This document shows positions 7,790 through 16,893 of a stretch of 64,000 bases of DNA, piece after piece; the first letter of the stretch is position 1; every line of letters starts with the position of its first letter. This DNA is from Glutamicibacter ardleyensis (GTDB lineage Bacteria > Actinomycetota > Actinomycetes > Actinomycetales > Micrococcaceae): the NCBI RefSeq assembly GCF_014644555.1, contig NZ_BMKX01000001.1:806001-870000 (forward strand). Reading direction: 5' to 3'. Position numbers and translations under genes: made by a program. The notes under the pieces were generated by a model. That model ran no database searches, was not told where the DNA came from, and saw only the letters and a list, made by a program, of their open reading frames with translations.

Positions 7790-9417
7790 GCTTTGGTCAC
7801 GAATTCCTTATCCAATAGTTCGTAGGCTGGAGTGGTCAAGAAGTCGGCGAAGTCCTCGTCCTTACCGCTGGTCAGCTGCGCAATGAGCTCTGCTGCCGGC
7901 TGGTAGTAGGCGGCGAACTGTTCTTCGTTATTCACTTCCGAACGCAGGCGTTCAACTTCTTCATCCAAGATGCTGGAGACCAGCTGCGCGGTGATGGTAT
8001 TACCGGTATCAGCGGCAACAACCTTGTTGCGGATCTGTTGCCAAATTTGTGAGCGGGAAATTTCTGCGGTGGCGGCGTCTTCCATCAGGTTGTGGATGGC
8101 GACCGCACCATTGCCCGAAAGCCACACGGCGACGTAGTTCACCGCGACGTAAAGGTTTGCGCGCACGCCTGCCTCGGTGACATCTCCTGGTGCACTGGCG
8201 ATGTCTAGGAGCTGGGCTGCAGTTACTTCAACTTCTGGGCGCTGACGATCGATCTGGTTTGGCTTATCTCCGAGCACCGAATCGAAGATTTCCTTGCAGA
8301 TATCCACCAAATCTGGGTGGGCCACCCAAGAGCCATCAAATCCGTCATTGGCCTCGCGGGTCTTGTCCTCGCGGACCTTGTCGAAGGCGGCAGCGGTGAC
8401 ATCCGGTTCGCGGCGGTTCGGGATGAAGGCGGCCATGCCGCCCATGGCGAAGGCCCCGCGCTTGTGGCAGGTCTTGACCAGCAGCTCGGTGTAGGCGCGC
8501 ATCATCGGCGCGGTCATCGACACGGCCGAGCGGTCCGGCATGATGAACGCTTCGCCGGCTTCGCGGAAGGTCTTGATGATCGAGAACAGGTAGTCCCAGC
8601 GTCCGGCGTTCAGGCCCGCGGCGTGATCGCGCAGTTCATAGAGGAACTCGTCCATCTGGAAGGCCGCCGGAATGGTCTCGATGAGCATGGTGGCGCGCAC
8701 GGTGCCGTGCTCAATGCCCAGCTCGGCCTGGGCGAAGGTGAAGATCTCGTTCCACAGGCGCGATTCCAGGTAGTGCTCCATTTTGGGCAGGTAGTAGAAC
8801 GGTCCTTGGCCGGACTCGGCGAGCACCTTGGCATTGTGGAAGAAGTGCAGACCGAAGTCCACCAGTGCGCCGATGGCTGGCTTGCCGTTGATCAGCACGT
8901 TATTTTCTGGCAGGTGCCAGCCGCGTGGGCGCACTACCACCACCGCGCGTGGGGCGTCGTTGCGCAGTGCATAGGACTTGCCGCTTTTCTCATCGGTGAA
9001 GGCTAGGGTGCCACGGGCGGCGGCTGACAGGTTAGCGATCGCATCAATGACATTTGACCAGTTAGGGGTGGAAGCATCTTCCAAGTCGGCCAACCAGACC
9101 TTCGCGCCTGAGTTCAGTGCGTTGATGGCCATCTTGGCCGGGGACGCCGGGCCGGTGATTTCCACACGGCGGTCACGTAACGCTTCCGGCGCTTCGGCAA
9201 CTTTCCAGTCTCCGGTGCGCACGTGCTCTGTCTCGGGATCAAAGTCGATGGCGCGTGCATCGGAGAACTGCTGGCGGCGCTCACCGCGTGCATTCAACAG
9301 GTCGTTGCGGGTATCCGCGAACTTTTCATGCAGCTTCTCAATGAAGGCTAACGCCTCGATGCTGAGAATTTCTTCCGCGCCGTTTACCTCTGGGATACGT
9401 GAGATTGAGATGGTCAT
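7786..9417 (-). CDS. aceB: Malate synthase A
   Basis: Condenses glyoxylate and acetyl-CoA to malate. The 543-residue length fits the A isoform (about 530), not the 720-residue G form. Diagnostic segments: VVVRPRGWHLPE with the catalytic Arg (about residue 165), KMEHYLESRLWNEIF, the metal-site IETIPAAFQMDEFLYELRDH, and GRWDYLFSIIK. AAGGAG lies 6 nt before the ATG at 9417. No isocitrate lyase gene is nearby; instead aceB is followed by DUF6986 and allE, so here it probably removes glyoxylate made by ureide breakdown. An IclR regulator is divergent, and operator-like sites lie upstream of a short ORF that precedes aceB. Confidence 0.96.
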   Translation of the reverse strand: MTISISRIPEVNGAEEILSIEALAFIEKLHEKFADTRNDLLNARGERRQQFSDARAIDFDPETEHVRTGDWKVAEAPEALRDRRVEITGPASPAKMAINALNSGAKVWLADLEDASTPNWSNVIDAIANLSAAARGTLAFTDEKSGKSYALRNDAPRAVVVVRPRGWHLPENNVLINGKPAIGALVDFGLHFFHNAKVLAESGQGPFYYLPKMEHYLESRLWNEIFTFAQAELGIEHGTVRATMLIETIPAAFQMDEFLYELRDHAAGLNAGRWDYLFSIIKTFREAGEAFIMPDRSAVSMTAPMMRAYTELLVKTCHKRGAFAMGGMAAFIPNRREPDVTAAAFDKVREDKTREANDGFDGSWVAHPDLVDICKEIFDSVLGDKPNQIDRQRPEVEVTAAQLLDIASAPGDVTEAGVRANLYVAVNYVAVWLSGNGAVAIHNLMEDAATAEISRSQIWQQIRNKVVAADTGNTITAQLVSSILDEEVERLRSEVNNEEQFAAYYQPAAELIAQLTSGKDEDFADFLTTPAYELLDKEFVTKA

Positions 9418-9481
9418 GGTGCTCCTTAACCTGTTGGTGTCGTGTTCCGGCGACATTTTCTACTGGTGGATTCTTTCGCCC

Positions 9482-9667
9482 CTAGAGACGGATGAACCCG
9501 AAATTTTGCTCTTGCGGTGCAACCCGCGCGGTACTGAGCATGGAGTCGGGTATGGCGTGATGTGCGACGAGCGTCCGGACGGTGGCGGTCAATAGCTTCG
9601 TTGCTAAATTCGAGGCTGAAATTTGCACTCGAATCATCAATGACTGCTCTAAGTTGAAGACTGTCAT
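9482..9667 (-). CDS. Possible 61-aa leader ORF ahead of aceB
   Basis: An ATG at 9667 is preceded by GGAGGAGGGGCGGA, an excellent ribosome site, and opens a 61-codon frame that stops 64 nt before aceB. The product (begins MTVFNLEQSLMIRVQIS, ends NFGFIRL) shows no signal, membrane segment or known domain. The operator-like site 9689-9703 lies 22 bp upstream of the ATG, so this would be the first reading frame of the aceB transcript. It could be a small protein, a leader peptide, or an accident; no homologue is known to me. Confidence 0.45.
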   Translation of the reverse strand: MTVFNLEQSLMIRVQISASNLATKLLTATVRTLVAHHAIPDSMLSTARVAPQEQNFGFIRL

Positions 9668-9688
9668 TCCGCCCCTCCTCCAAAAAGT

Positions 9689-9703
9689 TTCCGTATAGTG
9701 GAT
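9689..9703. promoter_or_regulatory. Operator-like site, probable IclR-family target (aceB side)
   Basis: TTCCGTATAGTGGAT is an imperfect palindrome resembling TTCCATATTGTGGAA at 31719 (11 of 15 identical). On the minus strand an AT-rich TATAGATAAT segment lies directly upstream, so a protein bound here would cover the likely start of the aceB transcript. Confidence 0.6.
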
Positions 9704-9770
9704 ACTATTATCTATAAAATGAAATTGCAAGAGATTTTTGTCTGCCACTTCACATAAATCAATCCAGTTT

Positions 9771-9785
9771 TTTCGGATCGTGGAA
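9771..9785. promoter_or_regulatory. Operator-like site, probable IclR-family target (iclR side)
   Basis: TTTCGGATCGTGGAA is 14 of 15 identical to TTTTGGATCGTGGAA at 31528-31542 in front of the urate operon, and shares the GTGGAA half-site with the other copies. It lies about 95 bp before the divergent IclR gene, consistent with autoregulation. Confidence 0.55.
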
Positions 9786-9879
9786 TGTTTTGCCGTTTTA
9801 GCGGTAATCTAAAGGGAAAGATTTCGCATTGCAGAAGTTCGCGGATCGCAACGGTACATCTAGTTACTAGGAGCAAGAC

Positions 9880-10650
9880 ATGACACAGACCCCAACGAAA
9901 GCAACCAGTGGAGTCCAGTCGGTCGAACGCGCCTTTGAACTACTAGAGGTTATTGCCCGCGCCGGAGGAGAAGCAGCATTGAGCGAGCTAGCGCTCGAGT
10001 CTCCGTTGCCGCTACCCACGATTCACCGCTTATTGCGGACTCTCGTCGGGGTCGGCTACGTTCGCCAGCTCCCCAACCGCCGCTATTCGCTTGGCCCACG
10101 CTTGATCCGCCTAGGCGAAGTCGCCAATCGGCAGCTTGGCGCGCTAGCTTCGCCGGTCTTGAAGGAACTTGTAGGGAAACTGGGCGAATCGGCAAATATT
10201 GCAGTACTCGATGGCGACATGGTCACCTACATTGCCCAAGCACAGTCCCCTCACTCGATGCGCATGATCACCGAAGTTGGTCGCCGCGCCATGTTGCACA
10301 ACTCGGGTGTCGGCAAAGCGGTACTCTCCGTACTTGATGACGAACGCGTACAGCGCCTAGTCTCACAATCGGGCATGCCACCAAAAACTCCAAAGACCAT
10401 TACCACGCTCGGCAAGCTGTTCACCGATGTGGAGGCCACCCGCGAACGGGGCTACGCAATGGATGACGAAGAGCAGGAATTAGGAGTTCGCTGTATTGCT
10501 GTTCCGGTCCCCGGAGCTCCAACACCGATGGCGATCTCTGTCTCCGGGCCCGTAACCCGTGTCAATCAGGAATTTATCGAGCAAGCAGTTCCTGAATTAC
10601 ATCAGGCAGCTGCGGAGCTCGGCCGTCAGCTCATTGCTGTCTCTGATTAA
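9880..10650 (+). CDS. IclR family transcriptional regulator, probably of ureide catabolism
   Basis: 256 residues. The N-terminal winged helix-turn-helix covers about 13-75 (SVERAFELLEVIARAGGEAALSEL, then LPTIHRLLRTLVGVGYV). The C-terminal effector domain follows, with MRMITEVGRRAMLHNSGVGKAVLS and GYAMDDEEQELGVRCIAVPV. AGGAGC precedes the ATG. It is divergent from the aceB-DUF6986-allE operon; Streptomyces AllR, an IclR protein, represses allantoin genes and aceB and responds to ureide intermediates, and the setting here is the same. That makes it an AllR-like repressor by inference; the ligand cannot be read from sequence. Confidence 0.9.
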   Translation: MTQTPTKATSGVQSVERAFELLEVIARAGGEAALSELALESPLPLPTIHRLLRTLVGVGYVRQLPNRRYSLGPRLIRLGEVANRQLGALASPVLKELVGKLGESANIAVLDGDMVTYIAQAQSPHSMRMITEVGRRAMLHNSGVGKAVLSVLDDERVQRLVSQSGMPPKTPKTITTLGKLFTDVEATRERGYAMDDEEQELGVRCIAVPVPGAPTPMAISVSGPVTRVNQEFIEQAVPELHQAAAELGRQLIAVSD

Positions 10651-10673
10651 CTGATCTGGCGGCGCTCGAGTAG

Positions 10674-10752
10674 GCAAAAAATTCCTAGGATTTTGCACCT
10701 ACCGTTTGCCACTTTGCGCTGACGCTAAATCTGCGCTGATCAAAATTCCTAG
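10674..10752. repeat. Palindrome and direct repeat around CCTAGG
   Basis: GCAAAA and TTTTGC (10674-10696) flank a central CCTAGG, and the element AAAATTCCTAG recurs at 10742-10752. The first copy could act as a weak terminator for the IclR gene; the repeat near the next gene could be an operator. Neither is certain. Confidence 0.35.
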
Positions 10753-10895
10753 CAAATACTGGGGTCCGTTGCCCTCATTTGAAGAGCACTGGTTCAGCTT
10801 TCAGCTGTCGACATATTGCGCATTACTTCTTGCCGGGCACCACCCCTTCGCCGGTAGTCTCGGCACAGGGAACTGACGGCAACCAGAGGAACACC

Positions 10896-11930
10896 ATGAC
10901 GCAGGATCAACGAACCCTTTCCAGCATCAATCTCGGCCAGGGACTGCAAGTATCTGAACAAGGCCTCGGATGCATGTCGGTCAGCGGCGTCTACGGTTCA
11001 GCCGACGATGCCGAATCTGTGCGAATGGTCAATCATGCGTTGGATATCGGCGTCACTTTCCTGGACACCGCAAACATCTACGGTGCGGGACATAGCGAAA
11101 CGCTGCTTTCTCAGGTGCTCAAAACACGCCGAGACGAGGTCACCCTCGCGACCAAAGCAGGTATTGTTCGGCCCAAGAACCCCGGAGATCCACGAGCAAA
11201 TGGCGATCCTGCATTTATCAAAAAATGCTTGGATGAGAGCCTGCAACGCCTAGGTGTTGACGAAGTTGACCTGTACTACTACCACCGGGTGGACAGCCGC
11301 GTTCCTATCGAGGAAACCGTAGGCGCCTACGCCGAGCTAATACAGGCCGGGAAGATCAAGCACATCGGCCTGTCCGAGGTCACGACCTACGAACTAGAGC
11401 GTGCGCATCAGGTTCACCCCATCACCGCCATACAAATGGAATACTCGCTATTTAGTCGTGATATCGAAAAGTGGTTATTGCCCACCGCAAGTCAACTAGG
11501 AGTCGGCGTTGTTCCCTACGCCTCTCTCGGACGCGGATTCTTTAACGGTGCTGCCGAATCCTTGGAGCAACTACCAAGAGACGATATTCGACATAATTTC
11601 CCACGCTTTGCTACGGAAAACATCGGCCCTAACCTCACGCTTCGCAACGAAATCTTCACCATTGCACGCAATGAAAAGATCACCCCGGGGCAACTAGCAC
11701 TGGCCTGGGTCTATGAGCAGGGACGTAAGTTTAATGTCGCCATGGCACCAATTCCCGGCACTCGCTACACCTCGCACGTGGACGAGAACGTCACCGCGAT
11801 TTCCCTGAAACTCAGCACTCAAGCTCTGCGGGACTTGGACGCACTGGCAGGCCGAGTCGCCGGCGAACGCCAGAAAGACATTTACTCGGTGTCTAAAGGG
11901 CGCGAAGAACAACAAATGAGCACACGCTAA
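10896..11930 (+). CDS. Aldo/keto reductase
   Basis: 344-residue NADPH-dependent carbonyl reductase. The catalytic tetrad is visible: Asp57 and Tyr62 in FLDTANIYGAGHSE, Lys87 in LATKAG, and His130 in DLYYYHRVD. Further family marks are IKHIGLSEVT and QMEYSLFSRDIE; IPGTRYTSHVDENV is the nucleotide-binding end. It resembles the YakC/YhdN group that acts on small aldehydes; the substrate is unknown. I start at the ATG at 10896 with GAGGA 6 nt upstream; the frame upstream to 10779 has no family-like residues. Monocistronic. Confidence 0.92.
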   Translation: MTQDQRTLSSINLGQGLQVSEQGLGCMSVSGVYGSADDAESVRMVNHALDIGVTFLDTANIYGAGHSETLLSQVLKTRRDEVTLATKAGIVRPKNPGDPRANGDPAFIKKCLDESLQRLGVDEVDLYYYHRVDSRVPIEETVGAYAELIQAGKIKHIGLSEVTTYELERAHQVHPITAIQMEYSLFSRDIEKWLLPTASQLGVGVVPYASLGRGFFNGAAESLEQLPRDDIRHNFPRFATENIGPNLTLRNEIFTIARNEKITPGQLALAWVYEQGRKFNVAMAPIPGTRYTSHVDENVTAISLKLSTQALRDLDALAGRVAGERQKDIYSVSKGREEQQMSTR

Positions 11931-11954
11931 ACGCTAGCTTCCGTTCGACCTCAA

Positions 11955-12539
11955 CTAACGCGGAGTATCAAGCATGGCCGCATAGTCGAAAGACTCATCG
12001 AGGGCATCTCGAAAGGAGATGTCCTCGCTTTCTAGCCAGCGCACCAAGGCATGCTCATGCAATGTCAGTGCGATAACCGTTGCAGTTCGGGCTAACCGTA
12101 GATTTTCACAGTGTTCATTCAGTGCCTCGGCCAGAGACTTTTCCGTCTCGCTGCGTTGCATGGACCAAGCTGCGCGCAAGGAAGGCGAAGAAAGCACCAG
12201 CTGCGTACGGCCACGAACCGCCGACGCATCCGCCTCAACGGCGATGACCGAAGCTTCAAAACAGCGCCGAAGCATTTCAAGAATGCTTTCACCACTGCGC
12301 GGTTCTAGCTTCTCCATCACAGACGCTAAATCGGTGCCCACAGCATGCACGGCAGTAACCACGGCTTCTTCTTTGGATGAGAAATATCTGAAGAAAGTTG
12401 CCCGGGAAATACCTGCTTCTTTGGCTGCCTGTTCTGCGGTGACAGTCTCAATTCCCTGTTCAGCAAACAGTGGATACATCTGCAGCGCGAGCTCGGAGCG
12501 CATTTTGGCTCGGACCCTGGTACGCATGCTTACGCTCAT
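11955..12539 (-). CDS. TetR family transcriptional regulator
   Basis: 194 residues. The TetR helix-turn-helix spans about 10-55, with LFAEQGIETVTAEQAAKEAG followed by ISRATFFRYFSSKEE; the rest is the helical ligand-binding domain. The start at 12539 is the first ATG of the domain, with only a weak ribosome site. A perfect 15-bp palindrome lies 35 bp upstream, probably its own operator. It is divergent from the nitrilase-like gene, which it may control; a near-copy of the palindrome in front of the acyl-CoA ligase gene at 47.4 kb suggests a second target. Confidence 0.9.
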   Translation of the reverse strand: MSVSMRTRVRAKMRSELALQMYPLFAEQGIETVTAEQAAKEAGISRATFFRYFSSKEEAVVTAVHAVGTDLASVMEKLEPRSGESILEMLRRCFEASVIAVEADASAVRGRTQLVLSSPSLRAAWSMQRSETEKSLAEALNEHCENLRLARTATVIALTLHEHALVRWLESEDISFRDALDESFDYAAMLDTPR

Positions 12540-12574
12540 GACAATAACTCTACTCTGAGATTCTTGACCAACAA

Positions 12575-12589
12575 TGAGACTGCGTCTCA
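12575..12589. promoter_or_regulatory. TetR-type operator
   Basis: TGAGAC-TGC-GTCTCA is a perfect inverted repeat with 6-bp arms, between the TetR gene and the divergent nitrilase-like gene. Its position and form fit an autoregulatory TetR operator. Confidence 0.65.
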
Positions 12590-12770
12590 CAGTTTTTTGT
12601 GTCGTTTTGTCCCGAAATCTCGGGATTCTCCGGTTCAAGAGCTCATGTCATCAGAAAATTCCGGGGTGACGTGGCGCAGTCGGGATTGCCAGTGCTCAAG
12701 ATCCTTCCGTAGAGTCAGAAGCAGCAGGTACGCATTGCCAGAACACCTCAGGGAAGGGAAACTGCCTAAG

Positions 12771-13565
12771 ATGAAAATCGCCATGGCACAGGTGCTTAGC
12801 ACCGCCAATCCGATGCACAATCTCGCCATCATCCGCGACTACGCCAAACAGGCAGCCGCGCAAGATGCAAAATTGGTGATCTTCCCCGAGGCCATGCACA
12901 TCTGCTTTGGCCATTCCTTAACGAAAATCGCCGAGCCGCTAGGTGGCCCTTGGGCCACGCTCGTCAAACAGCTCGCCCGAGATATCGGAATCAACGTTGT
13001 TGTAGGAATGTTCACCCCCGGCACCGCAGGGCACGTACGCAATACGCTTTTGGTCACCGGACCCGACGTAGAAACCCACTACGACAAGATTCATCTCTAC
13101 GACGCATTCGGTTTCTCCGAGTCGGACACGGTGACCCCCGGTGAGCGCCCGGTGCAGTTTGTTATCGATGAGGTCACCTTCGGGTTGGCGACCTGTTATG
13201 ACATCCGCTTCCCGCAGCTTTTCACGCATCATGCCAGACAGGGAGCACTGGTTAACCTCGTCTCAGCTTCCTGGGGTGCTGGAGCACGCAAAGTCGAGCA
13301 GTGGACCTCGTTGGCCCAAGCACGTGCTTTGGACTCGACCACCTTTGTGCTCGCGGTGGATCAAGCAGACCCGCTGAGTATGGGACACGAACCAAAGGGC
13401 AGCGCTCCGCTTGGGGTAGGCCACTCCATCGCGGTAGGACCGTTGGGCGAGGTGCTCGCCCAAGCCGGTCCGGCTCCAGAACTTTTGGTAGTGGAACTGG
13501 ACCTGACCGAAGTGGTAACCGCTCGTGAACAGCTACCGGTTTTGGACAACGCCGTAGATCTTTAG
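12771..13565 (+). CDS. Carbon-nitrogen hydrolase (nitrilase superfamily)
   Basis: 264 residues with the nitrilase-superfamily triad: Glu40 in VIFPEA, Lys106 in HYDKIHLYD, Cys142 in ATCYDIRFPQL. The DKIHLYDAFGFSESD segment is like that of Nit1/Nit2-type omega-amidases and deaminated-glutathione amidases, so hydrolysis of a small amide is likely. The ATG at 12771 starts exactly at the family N-terminus (MKIAMAQ); the frame upstream to 12564 is not protein-like. The ribosome site is weak (GGGAAGGG, rather distant). Its TAG overlaps the stop of convergent galE. Confidence 0.9.
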   Translation: MKIAMAQVLSTANPMHNLAIIRDYAKQAAAQDAKLVIFPEAMHICFGHSLTKIAEPLGGPWATLVKQLARDIGINVVVGMFTPGTAGHVRNTLLVTGPDVETHYDKIHLYDAFGFSESDTVTPGERPVQFVIDEVTFGLATCYDIRFPQLFTHHARQGALVNLVSASWGAGARKVEQWTSLAQARALDSTTFVLAVDQADPLSMGHEPKGSAPLGVGHSIAVGPLGEVLAQAGPAPELLVVELDLTEVVTAREQLPVLDNAVDL

Positions 13566-14539
13566 GCTTCCTTGGCGGGAGTCAACGCTTGTGAGGCCCG
13601 GTACGCGCTATCAACCATCTGACCCAAGCTATGACGCATGGCCCAACCTAAATCGCGGGCAGCTAACTGTCCGTCGGCAACGATCCGAGCAGGATCTCCG
13701 GGGCGTCGCGGTTCAAGTAACGGCTGGAACTGGTTCCCGGTCACCCGCGCTACAGCATCCATGATTTCCCGTACGGAAACACCATCACCTGAGCCAAGGT
13801 TGTACACCGGCTCCAACTCTTGGCCCGCTTCGAGCTTTTTAGCGGCTTCCACGTGGGCTAGCGCTAGGTCTGCCACGTGTACGTAGTCGCGCACGCAGGT
13901 GCCGTCGGTGGTGTCGTAGTCGGTACCGAAGATTTTTGGTGTGGCACCTGAGTTTAGCGCTGCGAATACCAGTGGGAACAGATTGTGCGGGCTCGCGTCA
14001 TAGAGCTCTTCGGAGCCAGAACCCACCACATTAAAGTAGCGCAGACTGGTGTGCTTGAGCCCGGCGGCAATCCCCTGGTCACGAATCAGCCATTCACCGA
14101 TGAGTTTGCTCTGCCCATAGGGCGACTCCGGTTCGGTGGCGGTCTGTTCGGTAACCAGTGCAACGCTCGGTGTTCCATAAACTGCAGCGGAGGATGAGAA
14201 GACCATGTTGTTTACTCCCGCCTGCTGCATTGCTTCGAGGAGTCGGGCGGTCCCGGTGACGTTCTGCTCAAAGGTGAGTAACGGGAACTTTACTGATTCT
14301 CCCGCGTACTTGTAGCCAGCCAAGTGGATGACCCCGGTAATTGAATGCGCGTCCATAATGCGTACCAGTTCTTCGCGGTCCAGCACGCTCGCCTCGTAGA
14401 ACGGCACATGCGCAGGCGCAAAGGAGCGGATTCCACTGCTCATGGAATCCACGATGACTGGTGCAAGCCCTGCCTCATCGAGGCAACGCACCACATGGGA
14501 TCCGATATATCCGGCACCGCCGGTGACTAACCAACTCAT
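13562..14539 (-). CDS. galE: UDP-glucose 4-epimerase
   Basis: Interconverts UDP-galactose and UDP-glucose, the last Leloir step. It is a 325-residue extended SDR: GGAGYIGSH (7-15) binds NAD, the catalytic Ser lies in FSSSAAVYG (114-122), and Tyr141/Lys145 form the YxxxK of SPYGQSKLIGEW. YNLGSGDGVSVREI is typical of the C-terminal part. The ATG overlaps the galK stop (ATGA), so it is translationally coupled and last in the operon. Its stop overlaps that of the convergent nitrilase-like gene. Confidence 0.96.
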   Translation of the reverse strand: MSWLVTGGAGYIGSHVVRCLDEAGLAPVIVDSMSSGIRSFAPAHVPFYEASVLDREELVRIMDAHSITGVIHLAGYKYAGESVKFPLLTFEQNVTGTARLLEAMQQAGVNNMVFSSSAAVYGTPSVALVTEQTATEPESPYGQSKLIGEWLIRDQGIAAGLKHTSLRYFNVVGSGSEELYDASPHNLFPLVFAALNSGATPKIFGTDYDTTDGTCVRDYVHVADLALAHVEAAKKLEAGQELEPVYNLGSGDGVSVREIMDAVARVTGNQFQPLLEPRRPGDPARIVADGQLAARDLGWAMRHSLGQMVDSAYRASQALTPAKEA

Positions 14540-15714
14540 AAACTTCCTGCACCTTCATCTGCAATGACCGTGAATATTGAGGGACTGCGGTATCCGGCCC
14601 GAGCAAAAGCATCTGTGATGGCTTCGCTCACCAAGTTGATCTTATCTTCGGAAATCAACGCGATGGCGCTACCACCGAACCCGCCACCGGTCATCCGCGC
14701 TCCCAGCGCCCCGGCGCCCTGCGCAATACTGACCGCAAGATCAAGTTCGGGGCAGGAAATTTCATAATCATCACGCATCGAAACATGGGAGGCGTTGAGC
14801 AATTGGCCTACGGCGTTCATGTCTGACGCCCGTAGTGCTTTAACCGTGTGCAGTACCCGCTGATTTTCGGTGACGATATGTGTGGCTCGGCGCCGTACCA
14901 ACGGATCAAGATTTTCTAGCTGTCCAACATCTTGAATATCTCGCAGGGATTCAACACCCAGCTCGCTGGCCGCTTGTTCGCAGCTGGCCCGGCGTGCACC
15001 GTAGCCACCGTCAGAATTTGAGTGTTCCACTCGGGTATCGATCACCAGCACCACTAACTGGTGTTCGTCCAACGGCAACGGAACGAGTTGTGAATCAAGG
15101 GTTCGGCAATCTAAGAACAGCGCATGTTCCGCCCCGGACATCAACGACGCACTTTGATCCATAATGCCCGTGGGTGCACCCACAAATTCGTTCTCGGCAC
15201 GTTGAGTCAACCGTGCCATTTCTTTTTTATTAAGGCCCAACTCAAAGAGGTCGTTGAGTGCCACAATGGTTCCGACCTCAATGGCATGCGAGGAGGAAAG
15301 ACCCGAACCTACCGGAACATTGGAATCAACCAATAGTTCAAATCCGTCCAGCTGAACCTGTGGCAGCTGATCCAAAACATAGGCAACCGCCGCCGGGTAG
15401 GCGGCCCAACCGGGCACCGTACCTGGTACTAGATTTTCGTGGAGAATCTCGGTGATTTCCACGGTGTCTTGGGCACCGTAGGTGGAGGCGAATTGGTAGC
15501 TTTGGGTTTTGTTCGCAGCTTTGCGTCGCACGGCTACCAGCGCGTTCTTGTCAATGGCGAAGGGCAGCACAAAACCAAGGTTGTAGTCGGTGTGTTCGCC
15601 GATGAGATTCACGCGTCCCGGCGCACGCCAGATTCCGTCAGGTGCCTGTCCAAAGGTGTCCATAAACTTTTGCTGCAACACTTGGGCGCGCTGCGCGGTA
15701 AAAGCGGTGTTCAC
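14536..15714 (-). CDS. galK: Galactokinase
   Basis: Phosphorylates galactose at C1 with ATP. The 392-residue GHMP kinase carries the galactokinase signature GRVNLIGEHTDYN (about 33-45), the ATP loop PVGSGLSSSHAIEVG (about 132-146) and the C-terminal GARMTGGGFGGSAIAL. The start is a GTG that overlaps the galT stop (GTGA), so the genes are coupled. It belongs to the transporter-galM-galT-galK-galE unit. Confidence 0.96.
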   Translation of the reverse strand: MNTAFTAQRAQVLQQKFMDTFGQAPDGIWRAPGRVNLIGEHTDYNLGFVLPFAIDKNALVAVRRKAANKTQSYQFASTYGAQDTVEITEILHENLVPGTVPGWAAYPAAVAYVLDQLPQVQLDGFELLVDSNVPVGSGLSSSHAIEVGTIVALNDLFELGLNKKEMARLTQRAENEFVGAPTGIMDQSASLMSGAEHALFLDCRTLDSQLVPLPLDEHQLVVLVIDTRVEHSNSDGGYGARRASCEQAASELGVESLRDIQDVGQLENLDPLVRRRATHIVTENQRVLHTVKALRASDMNAVGQLLNASHVSMRDDYEISCPELDLAVSIAQGAGALGARMTGGGFGGSAIALISEDKINLVSEAITDAFARAGYRSPSIFTVIADEGAGSL

Positions 15715-16838
15715 AGTTTCACCTCGCGCAGGCGTGCCGCGGTCTGCTCGGCGGGCACGTCGTTGATGAACGCACCCATGGCTGCTTCGGAACCGGCAAG
15801 GAACTTGAGTTTATCTGCCGCCCGGCGCGGACTGGTCAGCTGTAGGTGCAGTCGGGAGGCCGCCCGGTCCTCAGCGTTCAGCGGTGCCTGATGCCAGGCA
15901 GCTATATAAGGTGTAGGGGTGTCATAAAGCGCGTCGAAACGGCGCATTAAATCTCGATACATGATGGCCAGCTCGGCTTTTTCTGCCTCATTCAGGGCAG
16001 CAAGATCCGGCACCTGACGATGCGGGATCAGATGCGCTTCTAACGGCCAACGCGACGCGTAGGGAACGAACACCGTGAAATGTTCGCCTCGGCCGACGAT
16101 TCGCGAACCGTCGGCCAGTTCATCTTCCAGGATTTGGCCCATCAGGTTCTTACCAGTGCTCGCTAAGTGTTTGCGTGCTTGCTCGGCCATCTTCTGCGCG
16201 GTCGGTGTGACATAGGGGTAGGCGTAGATCTGCCCGTGCGGGTGATGCAAGGTCACCCCGATATCCTGTCCCCGATTTTCAAAAACAAAAACCTGTTTGA
16301 TCCCGGCTTTAGCCGAGAGATCCTCGGTGCGTTGCGCCCATGCGTCGATGACCGTGCGCGCCCTGTCATCATCCAAGGAGGCGAAGGATCCGGCATGGTC
16401 CGAGGTGAAGACCACTACCTCGCAGCGACCCACCGCAGCTATGGCGCCAGTCGGTAGTTTGCTCGCGTCGGCGGGAGCCGAGATTTCTCCTAGGGCTGGG
16501 CCTAGGGAGGGGAAACGATTCTCGAAGACGACCACATCAAATTCGCTGGCCGGAATTTCGCTGTGCCGAGTTTCGGTACTTGGGCACAGCGGGCAGTCTT
16601 CCTTGGGTGGAAGGTAGGTGCGCGACTGACGGTGTGCCGCCACCGCCACCCAGTCCCCGGTCAACCGATCAAAACGTAATTCGCCAGGTTCCCCGCGAGG
16701 ATCTAGCGCCCGCTGGTCGCTCACCTTCTCGGGAACGGTATGCCCGTGGTCGGCGAAGAAGATCGCTTCGCGGCCATCGGCCAGGTGGTGGGTGCGGTGT
16801 GCGGTGAGTGACCGATTGTGCTGTGTGCCCTGTGGCAT
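15711..16838 (-). CDS. galT: Galactose-1-phosphate uridylyltransferase
   Basis: Transfers UMP from UDP-glucose to galactose-1-phosphate. 375 residues of the HIT-like superfamily, with the nucleophile motif in TLHHPHGQIYAYP, a zinc-site CPLCPS and the FENRFPSLGP segment. The C-terminal part has AHLIPHRQVPDL and the IAAWHQAPL histidine. I start at the ATG at 16838, where GGAG lies 7 nt upstream; the longer frame runs into the preceding gene. It follows the aldose epimerase by 55 nt and overlaps galK by 4 nt. Confidence 0.95.
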   Translation of the reverse strand: MPQGTQHNRSLTAHRTHHLADGREAIFFADHGHTVPEKVSDQRALDPRGEPGELRFDRLTGDWVAVAAHRQSRTYLPPKEDCPLCPSTETRHSEIPASEFDVVVFENRFPSLGPALGEISAPADASKLPTGAIAAVGRCEVVVFTSDHAGSFASLDDDRARTVIDAWAQRTEDLSAKAGIKQVFVFENRGQDIGVTLHHPHGQIYAYPYVTPTAQKMAEQARKHLASTGKNLMGQILEDELADGSRIVGRGEHFTVFVPYASRWPLEAHLIPHRQVPDLAALNEAEKAELAIMYRDLMRRFDALYDTPTPYIAAWHQAPLNAEDRAASRLHLQLTSPRRAADKLKFLAGSEAAMGAFINDVPAEQTAARLREVKL

Positions 16839-16893
16839 TTGCTGCTCCAGTAGTGGATGGGTCCAGACGGTACAAAGACTGCTGGTGCGGGCT

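Noticed and set aside
8317-9006. 229-codon plus-strand frame
   Set aside because: Antisense to aceB, whose reading is unambiguous.
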